Made by a program: the position numbers and the translations under genes
The notes under the pieces: model-generated
The model's database searches: none
Seen by the model: only the letters and a program-made list of their open reading frames with translations
What the model was told of the DNA's origin: nothing
In this document: positions 37,700 to 50,483 of the stretch, piece by piece
Numbering within the stretch: position 1 is the stretch's first letter
Layout: every line of letters starts with the position of its first letter
NCBI GenBank assembly: GCA_963920665.1
Contig: OY987267.1
Coordinates: 15,810,001-15,874,000 of the forward strand
Length of the DNA: 64,000 nucleotides
Reading direction: 5' to 3'
From: Straminergon stramineum
Lineage: Eukaryota > Streptophyta > Bryopsida > Hypnales > Calliergonaceae

Positions 37700-39525
37700 C
37701 GTCTAAATTTGGCACATGTATGTAAGTCACAATGCAATTAAGTAAGTATAATGACAATCCATTCACAACTCAACTTTCTCATGGTTCCCCAATTCTACCT
37801 TCTAACTTGTACATAACCATACAACTCAAATATAAGAAGACAAGATATAGAAAGAAGGCATGACTTCAGTTTCATGGTCTACATTGGGCACACATCACAA
37901 GTCTCAATTCATGGTTAATTCTTATGTATAATTGAAAATGCCTAAAACATTCTACCACAAACCTAAGTATGAAGTTATCTAGTTAGTCACTGTCCTAATA
38001 ACTCGCCTAAGAACTATAGCATGGCTTCCTCACTACCAATGTTGACTTTTGCATAGGCCCACATAACATGTACAATAGGTAATTTGTAAGAATATTATAC
38101 CCAACCATATAATGACTCTATTTCACCAAGATGTATTTGAAACTACCATTATTTAGTGTGCATTGAGCAACATAACATGAAAGAAAAGAATTTGAATTTA
38201 AATGATAATTTGTTCATAAATTAGCAATTCAAATTTATGTTGGACTATTATGGAAATGTGTGAAAAAAATCAGAAATTTTGGACTTGTGCATTGCAAGAT
38301 TATATCATTTGATGATAGCGAAAAGTTTTTTGGGTTCTCCCAAACAAGGTCAACTAACTTTGATTTGACTACAAATGAGATTTTTGCACCACTTATCATT
38401 AAAATATCTAATTAATTACATGCATCCAAACTCTTTTTCACAATCTAAATAGGGAATGTAGTACACATCACCTAAAGTTATTGACTCTACAAGTTTTTTC
38501 TAGACAATGTATAACTATGAATCCAAACATATTGTAGTTTGTTGCTCCCAAGATTGCAAGAGAAGAGAGGGAAATCAGAAACTTGAAGGGCATTTGAGTA
38601 TCCCTCCATCTTCATTTTAGCTTTGAATAGTCACCTATATTATCATAAAGAACCGCCACAATTCAAGAGCAACCAATCAAAATTGAAGAAATGATTTGTT
38701 GCAATTTATTCATAAAATTATTATTTTAAAATGAAAAATAAACAATGAAGGATATTTGGATTTTTATCATATTACAAAAGTGCATGATATATCATTTAAA
38801 ACTTCAAAAAGTTCTTGGAAGTAATGTTTGCCAAAATGGACAAAGAGTATGTCTATGAAGACTTTAGTGTTGATAAACTTGCAATGACAAAATGTTCAAG
38901 AGGGGATTTTAATTTTGTATTTTTCAATCCATTTTTGAAGTTTTAATTGTCAAAAAAATAACCTTCAACTCTTCATAAGTTAAACAACACTCAACAAGTC
39001 TATGTCTCCAAGTGTTCAACACATACAACAATCACGGTTGAGGTGAACTACCCCCCTCCCTCGTCCCCCCCAAATCATTCCAAGGGTGCAAGTAAAATAA
39101 AAGACCCCCTATTTCGTGCTTGAAAAATTTATCTTGTACATCTCTTTGTGCCCTCAAATCTCCCCTAATGCACCCTAGCCATGGAATTCCTGAATGAATA
39201 ATTGATTCCAAATAATCCATTTAATTCTATATACTTTCCACACTTGTTAAAAGAACAAATTCATATGATAAAATCCTTCAATTTATTTATAATCCCATGC
39301 ATCACTTTATGAAATATAATAAAACACCTAAATGAGTCACCTTATAGTGAAGAAAGGATAATCAAATTTCATTAGACATAAATCACCATCATACTTTCAA
39401 TCAATGTCAACTCCATTTATACCATTTGTATTCATTTGAATTAAAAGACCTAAAAATACTAGAAATATTTACACATAAAAAAATCTTCTTTTTAATTCTT
39501 AAGAATTTGTTTCTAAAAAAATGAT
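37700..39525. other. AT-rich DNA, nothing identified
   Basis: No gene, recognisable terminus or tandem repeat was seen in this stretch. Confidence 0.4.
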
Positions 39526-39529
39526 TTAA

Positions 39530-40418
39530 CCCCTAAATTTCTTTTATATTTAGAGGCCCCAAACTACTTCAAATTATTAGTCTCCAAAGCAAGGTTAAAA
39601 TCTTCATCTATATTTATTCTTCCAGAAAATCCAATTGTAGGATCCTTTAGTTAACTTACTAGAGTACACCCTCCTAAATTTTCAGAATAAAAAACCTTAT
39701 TAATTACAAGATCATGATGCTTGGATTTCAAAAAGAAGTATTTTCAACTTGTCCCAATTGGAGTTAGATTTCATCTTTCAAGCTTTTTACCCAAAAATAT
39801 GTAGATCCTACAACTAGTGACTCTCCTGAATATATTGAAGAAATAAGTTGGGAATACATTTAAAAAATCTCAACAAAAAAATTTCATATTTATGCTTGAA
39901 AAATATAGTAAGTCGAAAGAAGTACAAAATGACTTAAAATGTTAAATTGTTAAGAATTTAGTTATGCCAATCCCAAAGTTTGTAATGTTGTGATAAAAAA
40001 TCTACATCATATCATTTTTTTCAAAAAAATATTGAAAACTAAGTTATATAAAGGACTTCAAAGTTTATTTTAGTGTAAAGATTCCATAATTGCCCACAAC
40101 TTAAAACTCCTCATAACTTCATCTCATTAATCAAAATGGAATGATTTAAAGCTTTCCACATATGTATGCATCTTGAAAATATGTATTTCTTAAAAAAATA
40201 TTCTTTTAATAGCAATCTCCACCTTGGTTCCTAAAGAAACTACATATCATGCCAATTTTTTACCTATGTAGTCAAAAGTTATAAAAATTGTTGCACCTTA
40301 AAGTTACTCTTCAATCTCATATTGTGTGAAAATTTCAAAGAAATAAAATGAAATTTCTCTTCATAAATGGATGACCAAAACTCTATGTTGCCAAAAAATA
40401 CTACTTGGTCTGTAGGGA
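39530..40418. mobile_element. piggyBac-like non-autonomous element (889 bp), inverted copy
   Basis: TTAA at 39526-39529 and 40419-40422 flank termini CCCCTAAATTTC and, reversed, TCCCTACAGACC. Read in reverse complement it matches 36668-37612. The shared phrases are TTTTTTGGCAACATAG and TTTGAAATTTTCACACAA. Confidence 0.65.
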
Positions 40419-40422
40419 TTAA

Positions 40423-42464
40423 AGAAAATTTTTATTTTTGTAAAACCTACCAAGGAATAGTCAAAGCTATAATCACATTTCCAAAATTATTTGACATATA
40501 AAAATTTGAATATAAAAATTTATTTATTAATTTATTAAGATTTTTTCTAAACTATCTAAAGGTCTATAATATTCAATAAGTCATCAAAAGTAGCGTAAAG
40601 AGCATCAAAGCCTTATTTTTCATTTTTGGATAATTCAATAATAATAATTGTATTCAAAGTTTCACGATTACAAATTCATTACAAAAAATACTCTAAAATT
40701 GACAATATTTAAGCATACCATTAACTATAGAAGAAATCATTGATTTTAAGTTCCAAATCTTAATTACAAATATCCTTGATAGCAGTTATATATCAAACTA
40801 TACCAATGTAATACAAAATTCAAAATCTACAACTTAATATTTTAAAAACCAAGAATGGTGGCAAGCACTGGTTTACTAGTTCTTGGACAAATTCTTTGTA
40901 TGCTTTGTATGCACTATTGTCTATATTGACAAAATTTTGACTTTAAATCATCAAAAAGAATGTTTAGTATTGGATACTTACAAAATTGAAGGGAAGTTTT
41001 TTAGACTTATGTATACATCAAGAGTGTATTTTAATTTTAATTTGCCAAAATAAATTATCTTGAAGTTGCAAAATTTTGCAACCTCTCATTTAATAATATT
41101 TTGACTAAAGAATGCCAATTCCTTAAAGGTGAAAAAGGTTAAATTTTAATTTAATATTTGAACTTTCATTATAAAGCCCACCTAAAGATTTTCACTCAAA
41201 AATTTTAATCATCAAGAAAAATTTGAATATATAGAAAGAATGAATCATTCCCAAAATATGAATATAAAAATTAAATACTTCAAAAAAAATGTAGATCTAA
41301 TAATTTCATTTCCAATATTTGTTTTTGAAGTTTTTGAATTTTGGAGTGCATTGAGTTTGTGTGATAATGCACTAATCTTCTGATAAATGCCTTTGATTTT
41401 AACTGTTCAACTTTATTTTCTTTCAAATTTTCATTTTTTCCAGTTAATGATATGATGATCTCTCTAGGATAAACATCTTTGGTGCAAAATTATAGGTAAC
41501 AATCTAGTAGGTGATGATTTGAAATTTTGAAAATCTTAGGTAGCTATATAATTAAAGTAGTGTATTGCAACATAAAAAATAGTACATTGTAATATGCAAA
41601 AGCCCCTAGTTTAAAATTATTTCTCCAAATTTTTGTATATAGTACATCTTTACAAAAATTCAAATTCAGAAATGAATCAATGTATTTAAAATTGACTTTT
41701 GTTTTTTCAAGGTCACTTTAAGTCACTTCAATGTTCTCAGTTATTATTTTCACAACAACATTAAAGGATCCTAGCATGCAATTGAATGCTTATGTCAATT
41801 ATTGATATTTTAATTGCAAGTACATTTACTAAACTCAAAGCCAATAGTACATATTAAACTTAAGAATGTCTCAATTAAGCAATATTGGATACACCAATCA
41901 CCTTCTTTTTTTCATTTTTTGTGAAGTGCCATAGTGGCGATATTAGGCGTTATAGTCGTGCTCCAAATTTCAATAGTCACCCACATATTGGATAGGAAAT
42001 ATCACATTAGCACATATCACATATCCATAATTTTATTTTCATCCACAATCTGGCAATTTCATCCAAGATTTTACTATTTATGTTCTAAAAGCTTGGTATG
42101 GGGCCCATTATTTTGGTGCAGATTGATGTCAAATCACCGGGAAAAACCGACTAATGCCAATATTAGATACAATCATGATCTCTATATGTAATGCTTAATT
42201 GCCACCTATTCAAAAATAGACTTCAATAAGAGATAAATGAACCTTTTGTTCTTCTCCAATAAACTACTTTCTAACGGTCAAGGCAAGGTAGAATATTGGT
42301 GTATAAGTTTTCTATGCATTTACAATGTAGTTAATTTATAGTGATATCTAATAAATGATTAAAAAATCAAATAATGCCACACCACTTCTTATTCTTGTGA
42401 AGAAGGGTCATATTTGCACCTTGTTTCAAAACTTTGAAAAAAACATTCAAAATTGACTTCCATA
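40423..42464. other. AT-rich DNA, nothing identified
   Basis: There are long A/T runs and no gene. Old transposon material is likely, but no paired ends were found. Confidence 0.4.
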
Positions 42465-42465
42465 C

Positions 42466-42660
42466 TCCTTCCATCCCAAAAGAATCTCCCTATTGGATAA
42501 CATGTTCCGGATTAAGGTTGAAAATAACAATTTTAAAAACTATTTTGAAATTAAGTAGAGTTCATTGCACTCACATCATCTTGAAAATTTGAATTTGGAA
42601 TTAATTATCATAGTGCAATTTTCAGATGTGAAGAATGAGATTTGGAAGGCATTTTGAGGG
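42466..42660. mobile_element. Probable Stowaway-like MITE (about 195 bp)
   Basis: The left end is TACTCCTTCCATCCCAAAAG. The right end, TTTTGAGGGAG, is a diverged complement. The start resembles the CTCCCTCCGTCCCAAAA terminus of Stowaway/mariner MITEs and the better copy at 52839-53053. The right TA target base pair is not clear. Confidence 0.5.
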
Positions 42661-43520
42661 AGCAGTAGTAGCCATTGATTTACATTGCCAATTACATGCA
42701 ACATTGTATTGATTACATGGAGTCATCTTTTTTTTAATGGGGACCTTTGTAAGTGATGATCTTGTTAGAACACTTGGTATGACAACCATATATTCTAGAA
42801 ATCAAAGATGTGGGGATTTATTATGATTGGTCCAAGTTTCAGTCAACCCATTGTTCATAAGAAGCTAGGAAGGTGACATTTCCATTTTGAGATAGGTACC
42901 ATATTGTTTTTAAATCATTCTTGTTAATAGACAACATATACAACATACATGCAAGTAGATTGCAACATGTTGTTAATGCCAAAAAATAATTTAAAATTGA
43001 TTTATGGAATGTGCAACTAGAGGATCACTTTATGACAAAATATTAAGAGCAGAGTATGATATTTCATGAAGTATTAATTGTCCATTTTCACAAACAATTG
43101 CTCTTTAAAGTTCAACTATCAAAAATCAAGCCAATTGTAGAATATTTTGACGAATGTTCATAATGTATTCATTAGATGTTGTCTCTCTCAAGAGCCTATT
43201 CTAATGGTCACTAAGATAAACCAATTGATAACCACTCATCTTAATAGCACCCTTATGTATCCAATGGATACATTTGAGATTGAAAAGACACTCCATATGT
43301 AAATGAGTGTGGAATTGGAATTCGGGTTGTAGAAGGTTGGATCACCTTGCACTCAAAATCTTGATTACAAAGTAGTTCTTGACTATCATTCTACGTATGT
43401 AGAGGAAACCTTTTGCAAATTCTAAGGTTTAACAACTTAAAGAATGTGCTTGACTAAGTCATTTTAAATTGACACTAAGTTAATATTTTGCATGTATTTG
43501 CATGTTATAGTCTATTGGGT

Positions 43521-43821
43521 ACCACACACTAACTAAAGGGGCACTTCACAATATGGTCAAAGGTCAAGAAGCCGCCAATTTCCTCCAATTAGATTGTCAA
43601 ATTCTTGGTTTCTTTCAATTTGAATGGTGGAAATTGACAACCTCTCAACCTTTGGCCACAATGTGAACTACCCCTAACTTGTAGTGTTGTGTTACTTGAT
43701 TTTCATGCAATTAGATTGTTGAATTCTTGTTTTCCATGCAAAACTAATTGGTGGAAATCGTAGCCCTCTTGACCTTTGACCATAGTGTGAACTACCCCGC
43801 TTAACTTGAAGTGTCAGGTTA
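43521..43821. repeat. MITE of the GTTCACA(C/T)TRTGGTCAAAGG family, one full and one partial copy
   Basis: The full copy is about 43521-43695 with inverted arms. The left arm is GCACTTCACAATATGGTCAA. The reversed right arm is GTAGTTCACATTGTGGCCAA. A second, partial copy of the right two thirds follows at about 43700-43821, giving a tandem arrangement. Confidence 0.65.
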
Positions 43822-43899
43822 CATTACATTACATTATAGGTAAGTAACTGACCAAAAGAAGAATGGCTCATTTAACTTGAAGTGCAAGCAGTGCCATAA

Positions 43900-44500
43900 G
43901 CACCACTAAAGCATATCCTGAAGATAAGCTTAACTTAACCTAAGCCTATAGCTAGCTATCTTGCTTTCTCTCCACAACAAGAGACTTCTTATAACTTATC
44001 TCTTCTGATCTGATCTGGGAATATTCGCCGAACTTGCCCTGGACGTCTCCGAACTTCTTGCTCCAAGAATGTTCTGCATCTGAAAGACAGCTTGTCACAG
44101 CGTTCCCGTACATTCTTGCTTCATTGGCTCCCTTCGTCGCTGCAGCAGCAACCCAATCCGATTGGCCGTGTGACTTGCAGATCTGCTGGCAAGGCCTGAG
44201 TTTGCACATTGTTTACCAATGAGGCAGACAGACAGCGGTCCCTTTTGCATCCTTGAAAAGCCAAAGCCGGGGCTTCTATATGATTAATGAACAAAATTAT
44301 CCTTTAGGTCTCCTCAGCCAACCCCAATCCTTGCATTAACTGAGAATTGCTTTCAAAGGCATCGAGGGAGGCATAACACCTTCCGAGCTTGAGCAGGACT
44401 ATTGCTTGGTTCGAGAGCATCCGCATCTGTACTTGCCAAAGTTGCATTACAAAAAATATGAACCCTACAAGGGCCCGCAAGTTTGCATGGCAGCAATGCA
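43900..44500 (-). pseudogene. Possible gene remnant on the minus strand (GC-richer island)
   Basis: Minus-strand coding-like pieces are QVQMRMLSNQAIVLLKLGRC (about 44440) and, after a possible intron, NAVTSCLSDAEHSWSKKFGD (about 44080). The first has a TPR-like pattern of small and hydrophobic residues, but this is weak. No family is recognised. It lacks a start or complete exon structure and lies between AT-rich repeats. Confidence 0.3.
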
Positions 44501-44524
44501 ATTACAATAGAAAAAAAAATTAGA

Positions 44525-44559
44525 AATTTGATGTGGCACTATTAGTGCCACATCAAATT
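44525..44559. repeat. Perfect 16-bp stem hairpin
   Basis: AATTTGATGTGGCACT, then ATT, then the exact complement. It is a short near-perfect palindrome just left of the gene-like island, perhaps a tiny inverted-repeat element. Confidence 0.85.
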
Positions 44560-46772
44560 GGCAATCTTAATTTCATTTCATTTTTTTTGAATTTTCCAAA
44601 AGAAGAATTTTTTTAAACTTGTTCTTCGCCCTTGTTCATCAAATACGATCCATAAATAGTTGAGTGACCACTCATCAAACAAAATAAAGAATAAAGCAAG
44701 TAAACTTAGAATGAATAGTGATTTCAAGGGCCATTCCTTGACATGCTAGGATTGAGTCTCAAGAGAATTGTGTGAAGAGCCATAGCACTTTCCATCTACA
44801 TTTGACGAGCGACAAGACACCTAGCGTGTAAGCGTGGCTATGCTCTTATACAATATTATGTGCTTAGAGTTTAACCCCTTCATCTTTTTTAGAATTTTTC
44901 ACATTTTTACTTAAAACTTTGTACAATTATGTTACTTATCGCTATTTCATCAAAATGGTTAAAGAAGAAGTTTTTTTCCAAGATTCATGTACAACTTTGG
45001 ATGAATGAGAAATTATTAGAGCAAACATTGCTTTGAAGCACTCTCTTCATGCTTCAAAATATGGACCAAAATTGTACATTCAATTTTAGTCCATATGAAT
45101 ACACCCAAACATTTAGAGGTAAGAAAATTAAAATGGATCATAATTGAAAGCCTCAAAAATGTTAATAATGAGCTTCTAACCATGAGACACATGATTGCTT
45201 TGTTTTCTCAAAATTTTATCCTAAATCTCCTTGGTTATACACAATTATGACAATTATATTCTTTGTGTTGTAAAAAATACTAATTATAGAAAGTGAATTT
45301 TTGAATTTTTTTCAAGATTTAGACTTATTGAAGTTTTATTGTACATTTGACATTAAAAAAATTGTTCAAAAAGTTTCAAGTGGCATCATTTTATTAGACA
45401 CAAAGTATTGTAAACATTTTCTTTGGCCTAGAGAAGTGTATGCTTCAGTAACAATACAAATCATGAATCTTGAAATCTTGAAATTTATATGGGTTTTGTC
45501 ATTAAAAGAATTTCAAATTGAATTTGGATTCATTTAAAATCAAAATTCTTTGTAATTACACCTCAAAGAACCAATTGAATCTACATGCATGTTAGTACAA
45601 GTTCTTCAATAATAAAGGAATCACTACCCCTCTTCCCCAAGAATCTTGCCATTAGCCTTTGGCCCACCTCCACCCTTTTCAAAGCTACAATTATGACACA
45701 CAAATAGCAAAGAAGTGATCATCTCCTTTAAATGTGATCATAAGACCGATAAGATACAAAGCCAAAAAAATAGCTTACCAAACAACCTAGCTAAGAACTT
45801 GCATAGTGGTCAAATTTATTTGTCAAACTCGGGGCTCATACAATACCCTTCTATAACTTGTCCACTATGTAATTTAAATCAAATCGATACTTGGTTATAC
45901 ATTAGACTACTATGGTGTACAAAAGCACACATTGAAGCTCTTTATGTTTAGAGGCATAAAGCAATATAAGAAACTCCTAAACTTCTCCTCTCTCATACCA
46001 AATCAAGATGTTTCATTCTTTCAAACATTAGTGTTTTTGACTACAACCCACAAAGAACATACAATACCTTATTGGTGAACACTTGTGCATGTACATGCCC
46101 TAACATTGCAAATTGTAGTTGCCTCACAAAACTATGTCTAGACGTACTATATGTATGTGATTCTTTTGTACCAAAACCCACCTCCGTCTCATCCATCAAA
46201 AGACCATAACATACAATTCATTGAATTTACATACTGCAACGACCACTTCTTTCCAAATTCCATAACTCTTGTACTTGATAAATACCAAATTACCAATCAC
46301 TCATTCAAAACATTATAAAACTTGGTTGGACAACAAAAAACTTCATAATCCTCACAACTTAGCCCCTAAGGCACTACAAGTATCCCATCCTTTCCTAAAT
46401 TGAAAAAACAAATTCAATGTACTACAATTTGCTATAAGAAATATTAAAAATAACATCAATAATATTGCCATCAAATACTCAATATCTGTTCTTCTCTACA
46501 AAAGAAGACTTGAAAATAATCAAACTTTACCTACTAACATCCTTCTTCATCAAATCTTTCCATCTACTTCTTACTATTAGTTTTCAACATCACCACTTTT
46601 TTTAAAGTTTTATTTGTAAGTAGTATAGAGTCCCTCCATCTAGCAAGGATTATAGTCTTGGTGTCACTCATCTTTTCTTTTGAGAACTAATGTGGGATCT
46701 AAGATGAATTGACTTTTTAATTTGTATCAATGTAATATGGTTGGAGTTATTTCTCTCTCTCCCTCTAAACTT
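44560..46772. other. AT-rich DNA, nothing identified
   Basis: No recognisable gene. TTTAACCCCTTC at 44872 resembles a TTAA-family left end without a partner. Confidence 0.4.
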
Positions 46773-47056
46773 AAGGTAGGCCCCTCCAAATGCACCATTG
46801 ACCCTAAACCACCATCTTCACTTTGTGTACATCTCCAACATCAATCCATGGATGTGTACTTATTTGGATGAAATGATTTTAGAACCAAACTTTGTTCCTT
46901 CATAACTTTTGCATATTGTATTCAAATGTTGCATTCTTTTGTGTATTGCAACTTCCTTTCACTTGCCAACAAGAAAAATTGAAAATTAAACCAATCTAAT
47001 AATAGTATCTTGGCACAATAGCAAAAAGTGGCATTTTGGAGGTACCCACCTTAGGG
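46773..47056. mobile_element. MITE of the AAGGTGGG...TCCAAAATGCCA family, copy 2
   Basis: The left end AAGGTAGGCCCCTCCAAATG and reversed right end AAGGTGGGTACCTCCAAAAT form an inverted repeat of about 25 bp with few mismatches. The body is homologous to 35375-35660 in the same orientation. Confidence 0.75.
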
Positions 47057-47639
47057 CCGACATACATATGAGCTTGTTGGGCAGCACTATGCTAATTGTC
47101 TTGCCGATCATCACTCAGTACAAAAAAAAGGACTCCATATTTCATTGATATGAGTGAACAACCCCATTGGTTGAGAACAATCAATCTTGAGGAAATCTAT
47201 ACGTGTGAAATTCTTATTGTATCCCTTCCCACCCACCGGGTCCACATGAAAGTGCAATAGCTACTTGGACATGTAGCACCCCGTGAAGTTTGCCCACCCA
47301 CCAACACATGTAAGCCCACCCTGAAGTTATATTGTTCAGATTGGTGCTCCAAAGTTCAAAACACATATAAATCTGTACTTTCCCATGTCAATGTCGTGAA
47401 TTCCTTTGAGCACACGGTACTCTTTTTCTTTCACTTTTTCTTTTCTCTCTACCCTCGATCTTTTTTTTGTTTTATTTTTTTATTTTTGAAAAGAGACCAC
47501 TAAGGCCATGTATCTACTCATTCCAAGTTCAGGATGTAATACGTACATAGACATTCCACTTCGTGCCAGACTATTAAGATGTCCACGTGAACAGAAATAG
47601 AAAAAATATATATTTATAAATAAACAACTGTAGACTTCA

Positions 47640-49289
47640 AACCATCCGCTGGCTAGGTTGGGGCAAGGCTGGACCTCTCCAGTCCTCCACGAGATGTGCC
47701 GCTCACTGGCTCTAAAGTGCACAACATTCATCCTCAAAGCAGAAAAGCCTTGCACACTAAGCTTAGTATTTGTTGACTCTGCTTGGAACTGGATGAGCTC
47801 GCTGTCTGGCCAGCTCTCTGCAGTCTCCACTCAGGTCTGCTGATAATTGATTTGAAGCAAAAGATTGAAGCCAAATGAAACCTCCCTTGAAGCTCCACCA
47901 AGCTCCAGCCTCATCAAAGGGTCAAGGTCTTCGAGAGGATGTGAAGAGTAATCTGCTTGAAAGTCGGTACCCCTGGCCTGATCCTGATGAATGAGGCTGG
48001 GCTAGCTGCCTGGCTCTCGTAGAGGCTGGCAATCTGGCATGTTCTAATTATTATCGATGTCGTCTTGTCCAAGACGTACGCCGTGCAATTGCAGGACCGT
48101 TCCCCGAAACTTCGACGAGGTCCGCATTTAGTATTTCGATCGAATCCCAATGGAATCGATATGCTCTTCTGTCTCCAGGACTCCAGGACTCCAGGCTGTG
48201 GGCCACGGCAGCTTTCAAGCCCAACTTGGAGCCAATCTGTCCCCTGAAATGCTGGTGGAATCATCCCTTCATGAAGCTCATGTGGGCCGCGTCTACGGAG
48301 AATGGGACGGGCCACACATGGCTTTTGGAAAAAAATCATCAGTGCCTGGCCCTTAAAGTATGTGAATGTAAAAAGCTCACATCAGCTGATATTCGCATAA
48401 AAAATAACTCAGTTGAATTTTGAAATATCTCTGAAGTTGTGAGTTTACTGCAACTGGAATAACCGACCCAGATTGCAATAACCGACCCAGATTGCAATAA
48501 CCGACCCAGATTGCAGTTCAGATCCTAGTCATAGTCATCAGGTTAACATAGCTGCAGGAGATGATCGTTCTTTCTTTTCCGAGAATTTCAGATGTTTCTC
48601 AGATGACTTTGCTCCTCCTTTGCTCAAGGGAGAAAATCGAGGAGAAATCAGGGAAATTAGTGTCACGAGTTTCCCCTGTTGGCAAACACTGTTAAGTTAA
48701 CCGGGAATCTCAATCCGGGAACGGAACCAGAGATAATCTCCCTGGGCTACTCTGGATTGCACCAGTGGAAATAACGAGATGTTTCTCTAATGCTAATTAA
48801 TCATCAACCGAAGAATCATGCCACAGTCAAACGAGATTAGACCTCACTGTGAGTGTTTTGTTATGTTTTCTTCTTTAAAAAGTGACGGACCGTGCTCATT
48901 AAAAAAACAAAAAGAGAAAAGAGAGAAACTCAACTGTGAGTGTTGTTCTCTCTCCATTTCCCCAAATCAGATTCTTATTACTCGTCTCTAACGTAAAGCC
49001 CGTGTGGCCGTGGCATGAACTGGCCGCCTGGATCAGATCTGATCTCAGCCACAGCCCAGGAGAGAATATTCCTCCAGAACCTCGCCCTCCTTTCTTCCAA
49101 GTGGTAACTTAATGAAAGTGTGTGAAGTTTCCCGAGGAGGGAAATCCTCCACCGCTCCCAGATGCATTCTCCTACTGTACCTTACTCGACAGTCAGCTTG
49201 AAAATCAGGCCGAAAATCAGAGCTTGACAAATTTGCAACCCCGGTAACTGTTCTTGATAACTGGTGACAGTGCCAGCAATACAGTAAGC
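47640..49289. other. GC-richer unique DNA, possible gene or promoter remnants
   Basis: This 1.6-kb island has balanced composition and high complexity, unlike its flanks. Open stretches on the minus strand (for example about 47914-48339, with a piece like HELHEGMIPPAFQGTDW) have no recognised domain and no splice structure that I trust. It could be gene debris or a non-coding transcript. Confidence 0.3.
48458..48514. repeat. 19-bp tandem repeat, three exact copies
   Basis: The unit AATAACCGACCCAGATTGC is repeated three times without a mismatch. Confidence 0.95.
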
Positions 49290-49293
49290 TTAA

Positions 49294-49515
49294 CCCTTGA
49301 ACGCTGGGCTGGTGACCGTGGAAATCAGGCATTTTGGAACCGTGTGACATCATCTACTTTAAAAAACCCAAAAATAATCATTGGGAATCAAACTATTGTT
49401 GAAGATCTTCTCTTTTCACCCCTAATTCCGAAGATGAATAGTTGCACTTCTGTCCTATACAGGAGAATTCCTTGTCATTCATTGGACGAAAAACGTCCGC
49501 CTCGGCATTTAGGGG
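49294..49515. mobile_element. TTAA-flanked MITE (222 bp), piggyBac-like, copy B
   Basis: TTAA at 49290-49293 and 49516-49519 flank termini CCCTTGAACGC and, reversed, CCCCTAAATGCC. It is the reverse-orientation homologue of 33907-34132 along its whole length. Confidence 0.75.
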
Positions 49516-49519
49516 TTAA

Positions 49520-50483
49520 GTGAATTTGCAACATCCTAGGCGCATTGTCATGGTTTGAGACTTCCAAATCGAGGAATATCTGAAAATGTGAGACTAACTT
49601 TTGACCCCCCATTTTTTTTAATCCTCTACGACTCTATCTAAAGATAGAACAGCCAAACTTGTAGAAACATACGATTTTATATAGTAACTCATCTAAAAAA
49701 TATGTATATATATATATAGTTCATAAAGAGCATTCTTTCTTCTTTTCATTTGTATGTATGTTAGAGTTAATCATAAAGTTCATTTTGTGTTTATAAACAG
49801 GTGTTAGACTGAAGGTTTAACTAACAATAGTACAAAAGAAACACGACACTAAACCCAATCAGACTGGAGTTTTGGTGCTCCAAGGAGTTTTATCCTACGT
49901 TTTTCCCAAACTCATCAACTCTTGGTCCAACAATGCATACACATTATCATTAATTCTACTACATGACCTTATTTGAAGAGTCCTCAACAAATGTGAGGTG
50001 GGTGCCAAGTGTGTGTTTCAAAACATTTATCATTGAGAAGGTGCATGGTTGAGTATTTAGAGGTTAATGAAATTTGCACTCTATACAATCATATTTGTTA
50101 GAATGGCAAATTTCAATGCTATATACAAGTGTTATATATAAAGAGCACAATAATTTGTTGTGAATGAACTGGTTTAGTTTGTGAAAAAATGTGGTGATTT
50201 GTCAAACATAGGCATATTACTAGTCCAAATCTAAAAAAAACAGAAAAACAAAAAAATATTATTGGACTAAAAATGAGGATCTATTATATACTAGAGCTCA
50301 GTTCCTTTCAAGTCTTGTTTGGTAGTTGTATGATTTTGATCACCAAAGCAATTCCATGTGAAATTGTTCTATTAGTATCTATGGCTATTAATAATTGTTG
50401 AAGATATTCAAAAGATCCAAAATTACTTTCCTCAAAGGTCTTGAAATATTGCTTGTCTAAAGTTTTTTTTATATCAATAACAA
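49520..50483. other. AT-rich DNA, nothing firm
   Basis: TTAA-flanked ends TCCTCTACGACTC (49622) and reversed CCTCTAAATACTC (ending 50063) might bound a 442-bp member of the TTAA family, but the match is weak. Confidence 0.35.

Noticed and set aside
46372..46390. A CACTA left end (CACTACAAGTATCCC)
   Set aside because: No matching right end, no subterminal repeats and no target duplication were found.
49622..50063. A 442-bp TTAA-flanked element
   Set aside because: Only about seven terminal bases match well (CCTCTA). TTAA is frequent by chance in AT-rich DNA and no second copy was seen.
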